This document shows, piece after piece, positions 25,009 to 34,357 of a stretch of 64,000 bases of DNA. Origin of the DNA: Pseudomonas putida (GTDB lineage Bacteria > Pseudomonadota > Gammaproteobacteria > Pseudomonadales > Pseudomonadaceae); NCBI RefSeq assembly GCF_001636055.1, contig NZ_CP011789.1, positions 2,914,001-2,978,000 of the forward strand, written 5' to 3'. The notes under the pieces are model-generated. The model saw nothing but the letters and a program-made list of their open reading frames with translations. It was not told the DNA's origin and did not search any database. The stretch's first letter is position 1. Each line of letters starts with the position of its first letter. Position numbers and translations under genes: made by a program.

Positions 25009-26169
25009 ATGAATTTCCAACTGACCCAAGAACAAGAAATGTTGGTGGAAGCGGTACGCAGTTTCGTTGCCAAGGAGCTGCTGCCCCACGAGGAAGAGGT
25101 CGACCGCGCCGACGCGGTGTCGCCCGAGCTGGCGGCGCAGATCCGCGGCAAGGCCATCGCCGCAGGCTTCTATGCCTTCAACATGCCCGAGGAGGTCGGC
25201 GGTGGCGGGCTTGATTACCTGTCCCAGGCGCTGATCGAACGTGAGTTGTCGAAGGTGTCCTGGGCCGTGCACGTGTTCGTCGCACGCCCTTCGAAAATTC
25301 TCATGGCCTGCAAGCACGAGCAGATCAACGACTACCTGCTGCCCAGCGTGCAGGGCGAGAAGATCGATTGCTTCGCCCTCACCGAGCCTGGCGCCGGTTC
25401 CGATGCCAATGCCATCAAGACCCGCGCCGTGCGTCAGGGCGACGACTTCGTGATCAATGGCAGCAAGCATTTCATCAGCCATGCCGGGCACGCCGACTTC
25501 GCCATCGTCTTCGCCGTTACCGACACCTACGAACACAACGGCCGCAAGCGCAATGCCGTGACCGCTTTTCTGGTCGATCGCGGCACCCCCGGCATGACCA
25601 TCCGCCGTGGGCCCAAGTGCGTGAGCAATCGCGGCTACCACACCTATGAGCTGTTCTTCGACGACTGCAAGGTGCCCGCCAGCAAGGTGCTGGGCGAGGT
25701 CGGCAAGGGCTGGGAAGTGGCCAACGCCTGGCTGACCGCCGGGCGGGTGATGGTCGCCGCCAACTGCGTCGGCCAGGCCCAGCGTGCACTGGACCTGTCG
25801 CTGCAGTGGTCGGCGGATCGCAAGCAGTTCGGCCAACCGATCGGCAGTTATCAGGGCGTGTCGTTCAAGCTTGCCGACATGGCCACGCAGATTCGCGCGG
25901 CCGAGCTGCTGACCCTGCACACCGCCTGGAAGATGGACCAGGGCAGCATGACCGATGGCGAGGCCGGCATGGCCAAGCTGTTCGCCAGCGAGGTGCTGGG
26001 CAAGGTCGCCGATGAAGCGGTACAGATCTTTGGCGGCATGGGCCTGATGGACGAGGGACCGGTGGAGCGGATCTGGCGCAACGCGCGGATCGAGCGGATC
26101 TGGGAGGGCACGTCAGAGATCCAGCGGCATATCATTTCCCGCGAACTGCTGCGCCCTCTGCTGCGCTGA
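25009..26169 (+). CDS. Acyl-CoA dehydrogenase
   Basis: 386 residues from ATG 25009 (MNFQLTQEQEMLVEAVRSF), 43 bases after the upstream gene. It has the three-domain acyl-CoA dehydrogenase pattern: N-terminal helices, FAD-binding CFALTEPGAGSDANAIKT (about 120-137), and a C-terminal helical domain with QIFGGMGLMDEGPVERIWR. The catalytic-type Glu lies in WEGTSEIQRH. The enzyme makes an alpha,beta-double bond in an acyl-CoA using FAD and passes electrons to ETF. Its neighbours, a ligase and a hydratase, form a logical three-step set. In-frame starts further upstream overlap the previous gene and are rejected. Confidence 0.92.
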   Translation: MNFQLTQEQEMLVEAVRSFVAKELLPHEEEVDRADAVSPELAAQIRGKAIAAGFYAFNMPEEVGGGGLDYLSQALIERELSKVSWAVHVFVARPSKILMACKHEQINDYLLPSVQGEKIDCFALTEPGAGSDANAIKTRAVRQGDDFVINGSKHFISHAGHADFAIVFAVTDTYEHNGRKRNAVTAFLVDRGTPGMTIRRGPKCVSNRGYHTYELFFDDCKVPASKVLGEVGKGWEVANAWLTAGRVMVAANCVGQAQRALDLSLQWSADRKQFGQPIGSYQGVSFKLADMATQIRAAELLTLHTAWKMDQGSMTDGEAGMAKLFASEVLGKVADEAVQIFGGMGLMDEGPVERIWRNARIERIWEGTSEIQRHIISRELLRPLLR

Positions 26170-26187
26170 TCGGGCTGGAGAATACTC

Positions 26188-28287
26188 ATGTCGCAGTCGA
26201 TTCGTGACAACCTCAAGCGTCTGCTGGCGCCGCAGCACCTGGCCTTCGTTGGTGGCCGCAGCATGGCCCGCGCCCTCAAGCGCTGCGCCGAAGGCGGGTT
26301 CCAGGGCCCGATGTGGCTGGTCAACCCGCAGCACCTCAGCATTGATGGCATCCCGTGCGTGGCCACCGTCGCCGAGCTGCCGTGCGGCCCGGATGCCGTG
26401 TTCATCGCCACCAACCGCGAGCTGACCCTGAGCTGCGTCGAACAACTCGCCGCGCTCGGTGCCGGTGGGGCTATCTGCTACGCCTCGGGCTTTGCCGAAA
26501 GCGGCGCCGAGGGCGAGGCCTTGCAGCAGCGCCTGCTGCAGGCGGCCGGCAACATGGCGCTGCTCGGGCCCAACTGCTATGGCCTGCTCGACTACCTGCA
26601 CAGCGCCGCGCTGTGGCCGGTCGCCCATGGCGGCAAGACGGTCGAGAAGGGCGTGGCGATCCTCACCCAGAGCGGCAACTTCGCCTACAACCTGTCGATG
26701 AGCGACCGCTCGCTGCCGGTGGCCTACATGGCGTCGGTCGGCAACCAGGCGCAACTGGGCGTGGCCGAGTTGATGGACGTGCTGCTGGACGACCCGCGCG
26801 TCACCGCCATCGGCCTGCACCTGGAAGGCTTGAAGAATGTGCCTGGCTTTGCCCGCGCCGCGCACAAGGCGCTGGAGCGCGGCACGCCGATCATCGCGCT
26901 GAAGACTGGCGTGTCGCAGATCGGTGCCGAACTTGCGCTCAGCCACACCAGCTCGCTGTCCGGCTCCGATGCGCTGTACGACGCCTTGTTCAAGCGCCTG
27001 GGCGTGATCCGCGTAAGCGGCCCGGTAAGCTTCGTCGAGACCCTCAAGGCCGCCGCCTGCGGGCAGTTGCCCCAAGGCGGGCGGCTGATTGCCCTGGCCT
27101 GCTCGGGCGGTGATGCCGGGCTGATCGCCGACTATGCCGAGCGCAATCAGCTGAGCCTGCCCAAACTTGAGCAGTGCCAGGTCGAGGAACTGGCCCAGGT
27201 GCTGCCCAGCTACGCCAACCTGGTCAACCCGCTGGACTTCACCACGGCCATCTGGGGCGACGGCGAGGCGCTGCAGCGTATGCTCGACAGCGCCCTGCGT
27301 AGCGATGCCGATGCGGCGATGCTGGTGCTCGACTATCCGGCCGAGTTCACCGGCGAGCGCAAGGAGTGCGACCTGCTTTTGGCGCTGTACTGCCAGGCCC
27401 TGGCGCGTCACGGCAAGATCGGCTTCGTCACCTCGGCCTTCCCCGAGCTGCTGCCGGCCAGCGCCCGCGAGCATCTGCATGCCCACGGCATTGCGGCGTT
27501 GCAGGGCGTGGAAGATGGCCTGGCGGCCTGGGGGCGGATCGTGGCGTACCAGGCCAATCGACAGCGCCTGCTGGCATTGGGCGAGTCCGCACTGGTGCCG
27601 TTGTGCCCGCAGGCGCTGACTGGCAAGGCGCGCTTGCTGGACGAGTGGCAGTCCAAGCAGGCCCTGCGGCCCTTTGGTTTGCCGGTCCCGGACGGTCGGC
27701 TGAGCACCCCTGGTTCAGCGCTGGCCGATTCGGCCACTGTCGGTTTTCCGCTGGTGCTCAAGGCCGTCAGCGCGCAGTTGCCGCACAAGACCGAAGCCGG
27801 CGCGGTGGCGCTGAACCTGCGTGATGGCCGCGCGCTCGAGGCCGCGCTGCACCAGATGCGCGAACGTATCCACGCCCATGCGCCGCAGGTGCCGTTCGAT
27901 CGAGTACTGCTCGAACCGATGGCAGAGCCCGCGTTGGCCGAGCTGATCGTCGGCATCAAACGCGAGAACGGCTTTGCCCTGGCATTGGTCATTGGTGCTG
28001 GCGGGGTGCTGGTCGAGCTGCTCAAGGACAGCACCAGCCTGCTGCTGCCCACCACCGATGGCGCCATCCGCGCCGCCTTGCTCGGGCTGCGCAGCGCCGG
28101 ATTGCTGCTGGGCTTCCGCGGGCGTCCGGCGGCCGATCTGGATGCCTTGGTGGCCGCGATACGCGCGGTGGCCGACTACGCCTGCGAAAACGCCAGCCAG
28201 TTGCTGGAACTGGACGTCAACCCATTGATGGTCGGCGCCAACGCCACCACGGCGGTCGATGCGCTGATCCGCCTGGGCCAGGCCTGA
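26188..28287 (+). CDS. ADP-forming acyl-CoA synthetase (acetyl-CoA synthetase family)
   Basis: 699 residues. An N-terminal CoA-binding Rossmann region (FVGGRSMARALKRCAEGGF), succinyl-CoA-ligase-like middle domains and a C-terminal ATP-grasp part (FPLVLKAVSAQLPHKTEAGAV, LLEPMAEPALAELIVGIK) make the typical fused ADP-forming ligase. The phosphohistidine site fits LALSHTSSLSGSD at about residue 254. It activates an organic acid to its CoA ester at the cost of ATP to ADP and phosphate. Being next to the dehydrogenase and hydratase, it may prime the acid that those enzymes oxidise. Which acid is unclear; 4-guanidinobutyrate or a product from it is possible. Confidence 0.87.
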   Translation: MSQSIRDNLKRLLAPQHLAFVGGRSMARALKRCAEGGFQGPMWLVNPQHLSIDGIPCVATVAELPCGPDAVFIATNRELTLSCVEQLAALGAGGAICYASGFAESGAEGEALQQRLLQAAGNMALLGPNCYGLLDYLHSAALWPVAHGGKTVEKGVAILTQSGNFAYNLSMSDRSLPVAYMASVGNQAQLGVAELMDVLLDDPRVTAIGLHLEGLKNVPGFARAAHKALERGTPIIALKTGVSQIGAELALSHTSSLSGSDALYDALFKRLGVIRVSGPVSFVETLKAAACGQLPQGGRLIALACSGGDAGLIADYAERNQLSLPKLEQCQVEELAQVLPSYANLVNPLDFTTAIWGDGEALQRMLDSALRSDADAAMLVLDYPAEFTGERKECDLLLALYCQALARHGKIGFVTSAFPELLPASAREHLHAHGIAALQGVEDGLAAWGRIVAYQANRQRLLALGESALVPLCPQALTGKARLLDEWQSKQALRPFGLPVPDGRLSTPGSALADSATVGFPLVLKAVSAQLPHKTEAGAVALNLRDGRALEAALHQMRERIHAHAPQVPFDRVLLEPMAEPALAELIVGIKRENGFALALVIGAGGVLVELLKDSTSLLLPTTDGAIRAALLGLRSAGLLLGFRGRPAADLDALVAAIRAVADYACENASQLLELDVNPLMVGANATTAVDALIRLGQA

Positions 28288-28291
28288 GGAG

Positions 28292-29905
28292 ATGAACATG
28301 CATGACAAACCCTTGACCGGCGGCCAGGCCCTGGTCCGATTGCTGGCCAACTATGGCGTCGACACCGTGTTCGGCATCCCCGGCGTGCACACGCTGGAGC
28401 TGTATCGCGGCCTGCCTGGCAGTGGCATCCGCCATGTGCTGACCCGCCATGAACAGGGCGCTGGCTTCATGGCCGACGGCTATGCGCGCATCAGTGGCAA
28501 GCCGGGTGTGTGCTTCGTCATCACCGGCCCCGGTGTGACCAATGCCGCCACCGCCATCGGCCAGGCCCATGCCGACTCGATTCCGTTGCTGGTGATTTCC
28601 AGCGTCAACCACAGCGCCAGCCTGGGCAAGGGCTGGGGTTGCCTGCACGAGACCCAGGACCAACGCGCGATGACCGCGCCGATCACCGCCTTCTCGGCGC
28701 TGGCCCTGAGCCCGGAAGACCTGCCTGAGCTGATCGCCCGCGCCTGGGCGGTGTTCGACAGCGAGCGACCGCGGCCGGTGCATATTTCGGTGCCGCTGGA
28801 TGTGCTGTCGGCAGCGGTGGCGCGTGACTGGAGCGCCGAGGTGGTACGCCGTCCTGGTCGCAGCGTGCCGGATCGCACGGTGCTGGATCAGGCAGCGGCC
28901 AGGCTGGCGGCGGCCAAGCGCCCGATGATCATCGCTGGCGGTGGGGCATTGCAGGCGGGGGCTGAACTGGCCGCGCTGAGCGAGCGTCTGGCGGCACCGG
29001 TGTTCACCAGCGTGGCAGGCAAGGGGCTGCTGCCGCCTGAAGCGCCGCTCAGTGCCGGCGCGAGCCTGTGTGTGGAGCCTGGCTGGCAGATGATCGCCGA
29101 GGCTGACGTGGTGCTGGCGGTGGGGACCGAGATGGCCGACACCGATTTCTGGCGCGAGCGCCTGCCGATCAACGGCGAACTGATCCGCATCGACATCGAC
29201 CCGCGCAAGTTCAACGATTTCTACCCTTGCGCGCTGGCGCTGCAGGGTGATGCGCGCCTCACCCTGGCCGGGGTGCTGGAGCATCTTCCCCAGGTTCGTC
29301 GCGACGCCACGGCGGTCATCCAGGCGGTTGCCGGCCTGCGCGAGGCGGTGAGGGCAGGGCATGGTCCGTTGCAGCGGCTGCACCAAGGCATTCTCGATCG
29401 TGTGGGCCGGGCATTGCCGGACAATGCCTTCATCAGTACCGACATGACGCAGTTGGCCTATACCGGCAACTACGCCTTCCCCAGCAAGGCGCCGCGCAGT
29501 TGGCTGCATCCCACGGGGTACGGAACCCTGGGCTATGGTCTACCGGCGGGCATCGGCGGCATGTTCGCCGGTGGCGAGCGTCCGGGCCTGGTGCTGGTGG
29601 GTGACGGCGGCTTCCTGTACACCGCGCAGGAACTGGCCACGGCGGTCGAGGAGCTGGACCGGCCGCTGGTGGTATTGCTGTGGAACAACGATGCGCTCGG
29701 GCAGATCCGCGACGATATGCTGGGCCTGGATATCGAGCCCATCGGCGTGCTGCCGCGCAACCCCGACTTCATCGGCCTGGGCCGCGCCTTCGGTTGCGCC
29801 GTGGCGCAGCCCGGCAGCCTCGATGAACTGGAGCAGGAACTCAGGAACGGATTCGCGCGCAACGGCGTCACCCTGATCGAACTCAGGCATGCCTGCGCCC
29901 ATTGA
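28292..29905 (+). CDS. aruI: ThDP-dependent 2-ketoarginine decarboxylase (AruI-like)
   Basis: 537 residues of the acetolactate-synthase-like ThDP family. The N-terminal pyrimidine-binding domain is seen in FGIPGVHTLELYRGL and LTRHEQGAGFMADGYARISG, which includes the ThDP-activating Glu. The C-terminal diphosphate site is GDGGFLYTAQELATAVEE with downstream NNDALGQIRDDM. In P. aeruginosa AruI decarboxylates 5-guanidino-2-oxopentanoate to 4-guanidinobutyraldehyde. It lies 4 bases after the ligase gene and 12 before aruH, and the linked transaminase makes the assignment strong by context, although the sequence alone fits several 2-oxoacid decarboxylases. Confidence 0.85.
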   Translation: MNMHDKPLTGGQALVRLLANYGVDTVFGIPGVHTLELYRGLPGSGIRHVLTRHEQGAGFMADGYARISGKPGVCFVITGPGVTNAATAIGQAHADSIPLLVISSVNHSASLGKGWGCLHETQDQRAMTAPITAFSALALSPEDLPELIARAWAVFDSERPRPVHISVPLDVLSAAVARDWSAEVVRRPGRSVPDRTVLDQAAARLAAAKRPMIIAGGGALQAGAELAALSERLAAPVFTSVAGKGLLPPEAPLSAGASLCVEPGWQMIAEADVVLAVGTEMADTDFWRERLPINGELIRIDIDPRKFNDFYPCALALQGDARLTLAGVLEHLPQVRRDATAVIQAVAGLREAVRAGHGPLQRLHQGILDRVGRALPDNAFISTDMTQLAYTGNYAFPSKAPRSWLHPTGYGTLGYGLPAGIGGMFAGGERPGLVLVGDGGFLYTAQELATAVEELDRPLVVLLWNNDALGQIRDDMLGLDIEPIGVLPRNPDFIGLGRAFGCAVAQPGSLDELEQELRNGFARNGVTLIELRHACAH

Positions 29906-29917
29906 TGGAGGCTTTTC

Positions 29918-31111
29918 ATGCGTTTTTCCAAGCTGACCCAGCGCATCGCCGGTGACGGCGCTGCGGCCTGGGAGATTCATTACCGCGCCCTTGAGCTGCA
30001 GGCTCAGGGCCGCGACATCCTGCTGCTGTCGGTGGGCGATCCGGATTTCGATACCCCGGCGCCGATCGTCCAGGCCGCCATCGACAGCCTGCAGGACGGC
30101 CACACCCATTACTCCGATGTACGCGGCAAGCTCGCCCTGCGCCAGGCCATCGCCCGGCGCCACCAGCAGCGCAGCGGCCAAGCCGTCGATGCCGACCAGG
30201 TGACGGTGCTGGCCGGTGCCCAGTGCGCGTTGTTCTGCGTGGCCCAGTGCGTGCTCGACCCGGGTGACGAGGTGATTGTCGCAGAACCGATGTACGTCAC
30301 CTACGAGGCAGTGTTCGGCGCCTGTGGCGCCACGGTGGTGCCGGTGCCGGTCAAGCCCGAGCATGGCTTTCGCGTGCAGGCCGAGGATGTTGCCGCGCGC
30401 ATCACCCCGCGTACCCGCGCGCTGGCGCTGAACAGCCCGCACAACCCCTCCGGTGCCAGCCTGCCGCGCAGCACCTGGGAGGCGCTGGCCGAACTGTGCG
30501 TGGCCCATGACCTGTGGCTGATCAGCGACGAGGTGTACAGCGAGCTGTTGTACGAAGGCGAGCACATCAGCCCTGGCAGCCTGCCAGGCATGGCCGACCG
30601 GACCGCGACCCTGAACAGCCTGTCCAAGTCCCACGCCATGACCGGCTGGCGGGTTGGCTGGGTGGTCGGCTCGCCAGCGCTGGCCAGCCATCTGGAGAAC
30701 CTGGCGCTGTGCATGCTGTATGGCTCGCCGGACTTCATCCAGGATGCCGCCGTGGTGGCGCTGGAGCAGCGCCTGCCGGAGCTCGAAGCGATGCGCGAGG
30801 CCTATCGACAGCGGCGCGACCTGGTCTGCGAACGCTTGGCCGATTGCCCGGGGGTGAAGGCACTCAAGCCTGATGGCGGGATGTTCGTGATGGTCGATAT
30901 CCGCCAGACCGGCCTCAGCGCCCAGGCGTTTTCCAGCCTGCTGTTGGAGGAACATGGCGTATCGGTACTGGCGGGGGAGGCGTTCGGGCCGAGTGCGGCG
31001 GGGCATATTCGCCTGGGGCTGGTGCTGGGTGCCGAGGCGTTGAGCGAGGCTTGCCGGCGGATTGCCCAGTGTGCTTCGCAGGTGCTGGAGGGCAGGGTAG
31101 TTACAGGTTGA
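29918..31111 (+). CDS. aruH: Arginine:pyruvate transaminase (AruH-like)
   Basis: 397 residues, class I/II aminotransferase. It shows LSVGDPDFDTPAPI near residue 37, the substrate-site LNSPHNPSGAS at 171-181 and the PLP lysine K237 in NSLSKSHAMTGWRVGW. In P. aeruginosa AruH moves the arginine amino group to pyruvate, giving 2-ketoarginine and alanine; AruI then decarboxylates the product. It is the last gene of the operon that starts at 24183. A GGAGG site lies 8 bases upstream of the ATG. The aldehyde product would need an aldehyde dehydrogenase such as the one at 53659. Confidence 0.88.
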   Translation: MRFSKLTQRIAGDGAAAWEIHYRALELQAQGRDILLLSVGDPDFDTPAPIVQAAIDSLQDGHTHYSDVRGKLALRQAIARRHQQRSGQAVDADQVTVLAGAQCALFCVAQCVLDPGDEVIVAEPMYVTYEAVFGACGATVVPVPVKPEHGFRVQAEDVAARITPRTRALALNSPHNPSGASLPRSTWEALAELCVAHDLWLISDEVYSELLYEGEHISPGSLPGMADRTATLNSLSKSHAMTGWRVGWVVGSPALASHLENLALCMLYGSPDFIQDAAVVALEQRLPELEAMREAYRQRRDLVCERLADCPGVKALKPDGGMFVMVDIRQTGLSAQAFSSLLLEEHGVSVLAGEAFGPSAAGHIRLGLVLGAEALSEACRRIAQCASQVLEGRVVTG

Positions 31112-31125
31112 GGCGGATCGCCTTT

Positions 31126-31145
31126 TTCGCGGGCTTGCCCGCGAA
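31126..31145. terminator. Hairpin after aruH
   Basis: A 9-bp perfect stem TTCGCGGGC/GCCCGCGAA with a 2-base loop between the convergent aruH and Rrf2 genes, preceded by a short T-run. It also resembles a REP core. It is a likely bidirectional terminator. Confidence 0.5.
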
Positions 31146-31162
31146 AGGGCCGGCCCTGCCAA

Positions 31163-31603
31163 TCAACCTTCCACAGCCCCCTCAACCGGCCGATCGAACG
31201 CAACGAACAACTGGTCCGCCGTGATCGCCCCCAGGTCCAGGCGCATGTTCGCCTCCAGCATCGCGAACAGCCGGGTGAACACCTCGAACACCTTGCAATG
31301 ATCCTCCATCCCCGAGAACGGGTTGTCGATCTTCTCGGCGATCAGCGAGCTCTCCTGCACTGCGTCGTACACCTCGCGCAGGGTGATCTCGCTGGCCGGA
31401 CGGGCGAGGGTGAGGCCGCCCTGGGCGCCGCGCCAGGACTTGAGAATGTTGGCCTTGACCATCTGCGAAGCCAGGCTGCGCACCCGTGTGGGGTGCACCT
31501 TGACCCACTTGGCGATGGTCTCGGTGCGCAGTTTCTGCGGCGCGTTGGCGGCCACGAACGAGAGGATGTACGAGGCGGTGATCAGGCGGGTCGATTGGCT
31601 CAT
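31163..31603 (-). CDS. Rrf2-family transcriptional regulator
   Basis: 146 residues from ATG 31603 (MSQSTRLITASYILSF). The winged helix includes LRTETIAKWVKVHPTRVRSLASQM and the wing KSWRGAQGGLTLARP, with ITLREVYDAVQ typical of Rrf2 proteins. Only one cysteine (DHCKVF) is present, so the three-Cys iron-sulfur site of IscR/NsrR is missing; this looks more like the YwnA/thiol-sensing type. It is divergent from the peptide-type ABC importer with a 15-base palindrome in the gap, so it probably controls that operon and itself. The signal sensed is unknown. Confidence 0.82.
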   Translation of the reverse strand: MSQSTRLITASYILSFVAANAPQKLRTETIAKWVKVHPTRVRSLASQMVKANILKSWRGAQGGLTLARPASEITLREVYDAVQESSLIAEKIDNPFSGMEDHCKVFEVFTRLFAMLEANMRLDLGAITADQLFVAFDRPVEGAVEG

Positions 31604-31684
31604 CGGTAAAAATCCCTGGTGAATCGCAAAGTCGGTGTCCCTGTGAAAATCCATCTTGGCAGGGGCATGCCAATGAGTCTAATG

Positions 31685-31711
31685 TATTTGTCACGATGAC
31701 AATTACAAATA
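31685..31711. promoter_or_regulatory. Palindromic operator between rrf2 and the ABC importer operon
   Basis: A perfect palindrome TTGTCA-CGA-TGACAA (31688-31702) lies inside a wider one, TATTTGT (31685-31691) with ACAAATA (31705-31711). It is in the 162-bp divergent gap, AT-rich against a GC-rich background, and is the likely site for the Rrf2 regulator. Confidence 0.5.
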
Positions 31712-31765
31712 TTCGGTCATCGATGCCTGCGATCCTTCTTTCAGCGGTTCAACAGGGGCAATGCC

Positions 31766-33367
31766 ATGAGCGATAAGAACAACAAGATCACTCAAGCGAT
31801 GCCCGGCGGCGGCCTGCCACGTCGGGAGTTCCTCAAGTACAGCGCGGCAGCGGCGACCTTCGCCGGCGCCTTCTCCCTGGGCCTGCCCCTGCCGGGCTGG
31901 GCCGAGGAGGTCACCCCCAAGGCTGGCGGCACCCTGCGCATGGGGCTGGCCGGGGGCAGCACCACTGACTCGCGTGACCCCGGCACCTGGGCCGACACCT
32001 TCACCTTCGTCGGCTTCTCGGCGGTCTACAACACCCTCAGCGAAATCAGCGTCGACGGCACCGCCATTCCGGAGCTGGCCGAGCGCTGGGAGTCCAGCCC
32101 GGATGCCAAGGTCTGGACCTTCTTCCTGCGCCAGGGCGTGACCTTCCACGATGGCAAGAGCCTCGATGCTGGCGATGTGGTCGCCTCGATCCAGCATCAC
32201 CTGGGCGAGAAATCCACCTCGGCGGCCAAGACCGTCCTCGGCGATGTTGCCGTGGTGCGTGCCCAGGACGCCGCCACCGTGGTGTTCGAGCTGCACTCGG
32301 GCAACGCCGACTTCCCCTATGTGGTCGCCGACTACCACCTGGTGATCATGCCCGCCAAGGACGGCGCCGCCGACTGGCAGGCCGGCATCGGCACCGGCGG
32401 CTATCGTCTCAAGCACTTCGAACCGGGTGTGCGCATGGACCTGGTGCGCAGCCCCGACTACTGGAAGCCGGGCAGGGCGCATTTCGCCACGGCCGAGTTG
32501 CTGTCGATCGCCGACGGCGCGGCGCGGGTCAATGCCCTGGTCACAGGCCAGGTGGATGTGATCAACAAGGTCGACCTCAAGACCGTGGCGCTGCTCAAGC
32601 GCAACCCGCAACTGGTGATCGAGGAAACCAAAGGCGCCCAGCACTACACCTTCCCCATGCTCTGCGACACCGCGCAGTTCCAGGACAACAACGTGCGCCT
32701 GGCGCTCAAGCACGCCATCGACCGCCAGGCCCTGCTGACCTCGGTGCTGTACGGATACGGCCAGATCGGCAACGACCACCCGATCCAGCCTGGCAGCCGC
32801 TTCATCAACACGGCCCTGGAGCAGCGGGTATATGACGCCGACAAGGCGCGCTTCTACCTCAAGCAGGCCGGCATGGACAGCCTCAAGGTGCGCCTGCAGG
32901 CCTCCGACGCCGCCTACACCGGCGCGGTCGACGCCTCGGTGCTGTTCAAGGAGCAGGCGCGCAAGGCCGGTATCGACATCGACGTGGTGCGTGAGCCGGC
33001 CGACGGCTTCTTCACCAACGTGTGGATGAAGCAGCCGTTCACCACCTCGTTCTGGTACTCGAGCCTGACCGCCGACCGCATGTTCAGCATCGGCTACGCC
33101 AAGGGCGCGGCGTGGAACGAGACGCACTGGGACAACCCGCGCTTCAACCAGTTGCTCAACGCTGCCCGTGGCGAGATGAACGCTCCGCTGCGCCAGGAGA
33201 TGTACAACGAAATGCAGGCGCTGTGCCGCGACGATGGCGGCGCCATCGTGCCGCTGTTCGCAAGCTCCGTCGCGGCGCGCTCCCGGCGGGTGATGCACGG
33301 CGGTGTCACCGCTCCTTACGGCGAGCTGGACGGCCTGCGCCTGATCGAGCGCTGGTGGCAGGCCTGA
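31766..33367 (+). CDS. Periplasmic peptide/oligopeptide-type ABC binding protein (Tat-exported)
   Basis: 533 residues. The N-terminus has a twin-arginine signal, LPRREFLKYSAAAATFAGAF, so the protein is probably exported folded through Tat. The mature part is a family 5 binding protein (DppA/OppA type): IPELAERWESSPDAKVWTFFLRQGVTFHDGKSLDAGDVV is the classic stretch, given here in part as WTFFLRQGVTFHDGKSLDAG. It captures a peptide, opine or similar solute for the permeases that follow. It is first in a five-gene operon ending with a quinone oxidoreductase, inside the extended aru neighbourhood, so an arginine-derived solute is possible but only by location. Confidence 0.88.
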   Translation: MSDKNNKITQAMPGGGLPRREFLKYSAAAATFAGAFSLGLPLPGWAEEVTPKAGGTLRMGLAGGSTTDSRDPGTWADTFTFVGFSAVYNTLSEISVDGTAIPELAERWESSPDAKVWTFFLRQGVTFHDGKSLDAGDVVASIQHHLGEKSTSAAKTVLGDVAVVRAQDAATVVFELHSGNADFPYVVADYHLVIMPAKDGAADWQAGIGTGGYRLKHFEPGVRMDLVRSPDYWKPGRAHFATAELLSIADGAARVNALVTGQVDVINKVDLKTVALLKRNPQLVIEETKGAQHYTFPMLCDTAQFQDNNVRLALKHAIDRQALLTSVLYGYGQIGNDHPIQPGSRFINTALEQRVYDADKARFYLKQAGMDSLKVRLQASDAAYTGAVDASVLFKEQARKAGIDIDVVREPADGFFTNVWMKQPFTTSFWYSSLTADRMFSIGYAKGAAWNETHWDNPRFNQLLNAARGEMNAPLRQEMYNEMQALCRDDGGAIVPLFASSVAARSRRVMHGGVTAPYGELDGLRLIERWWQA

Positions 33368-33394
33368 ATCCCATTTCGTCGCGAGGACCGTACG

Positions 33395-34354
33395 GTGAAT
33401 AGTCTCTGCAAACTGCTCGCCCAGCGCCTGGCCCTGGGCCTGCTGTCGCTGCTGGCGGTGTCGGTGATCATCTTCCTGGCGGTGGGCATGCTCCCGGGCG
33501 ACGTGGCCCAGGCCATGCTCGGCCAGGCCGCCACCCCGGAAACCGTGGCTGCACTGCGCAGCCAACTGGGCCTGGACCAACCAGCGCTGACGCGCTTCTT
33601 CCACTGGGGCTGGCAACTGCTGCAAGGCGATCTCGGCGTGTCGCTGGCCAACCAGCGGCCGATCGCCGAGCTGATCGGCGCACGCCTGGGCAACACCTTC
33701 AGCCTGGCGCTGCTGGCGGCCCTGGTGTCGGTGCCACTGGCGCTGCTGCTGGGCATGCTGGCGGCGCTGTACCGCAACAGCTGGTTCGACCGGCTGCTCA
33801 ACACCAGCGCCCTGAGTGCGGTGTCGTTCCCGGAATTCTTCGTCGCCTACATCCTGATCCTGGTGTTCGCGGTGAAGCTGGCCTGGCTGCCAAGCATCTC
33901 CAACCTCTCCCCGGATGCCGCCTTGGGCGAGGTGCTGGAGCGCTCGCTGCTGCCGGTGCTGACCCTGAGCCTGGTGGTGGTGGCGCAGATGATGCGCATG
34001 ACCCGCGCCTCGCTGATCAACCTGCTCGCCAGTCCCTACATCGAGATGGCCCGGCTCAAGGGTATCGGCCAGGCGCGGATCATCTTCCGCCATGCCTTGC
34101 CCAACGCCCTGGCGCCGATCGTCAACGTGGTGGCGCTGAACCTGGCGTACCTGGTGGTTGGCGTGGTGGTGGTCGAGGTGGTGTTCGTCTATCCGGGCCT
34201 GGGCCAGTTGCTGGTCGACTCGGTGGCCAAGCGCGACATCCCGGTGGTGCAGGCCTGTAGCCTGATCTTCGCCGCCACCTACATCCTGCTCAACACCAGT
34301 GCCGATGTGCTGTCGATCGCCAGCAACCCGCGCCTGATGCATCCGAAGGGGTAG
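33395..34354 (+). CDS. ABC peptide-type permease, DppB-like
   Basis: 319 residues from a GTG start at 33395, 28 bases after the binding protein gene. About six membrane helices. The DppB/OppB family features are the N-terminal LLAQRLALGLLSLLAVSVIIF, the GLDQPALTRFF loop and the ABC-coupling EAA-type loop near MARLKGIGQARIIFRHALPNA, which docks on the ATPase. It forms the membrane channel together with the next gene product. The substrate follows that of the binding protein. Confidence 0.9.
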   Translation: MNSLCKLLAQRLALGLLSLLAVSVIIFLAVGMLPGDVAQAMLGQAATPETVAALRSQLGLDQPALTRFFHWGWQLLQGDLGVSLANQRPIAELIGARLGNTFSLALLAALVSVPLALLLGMLAALYRNSWFDRLLNTSALSAVSFPEFFVAYILILVFAVKLAWLPSISNLSPDAALGEVLERSLLPVLTLSLVVVAQMMRMTRASLINLLASPYIEMARLKGIGQARIIFRHALPNALAPIVNVVALNLAYLVVGVVVVEVVFVYPGLGQLLVDSVAKRDIPVVQACSLIFAATYILLNTSADVLSIASNPRLMHPKG

Positions 34355-34357
34355 CCC

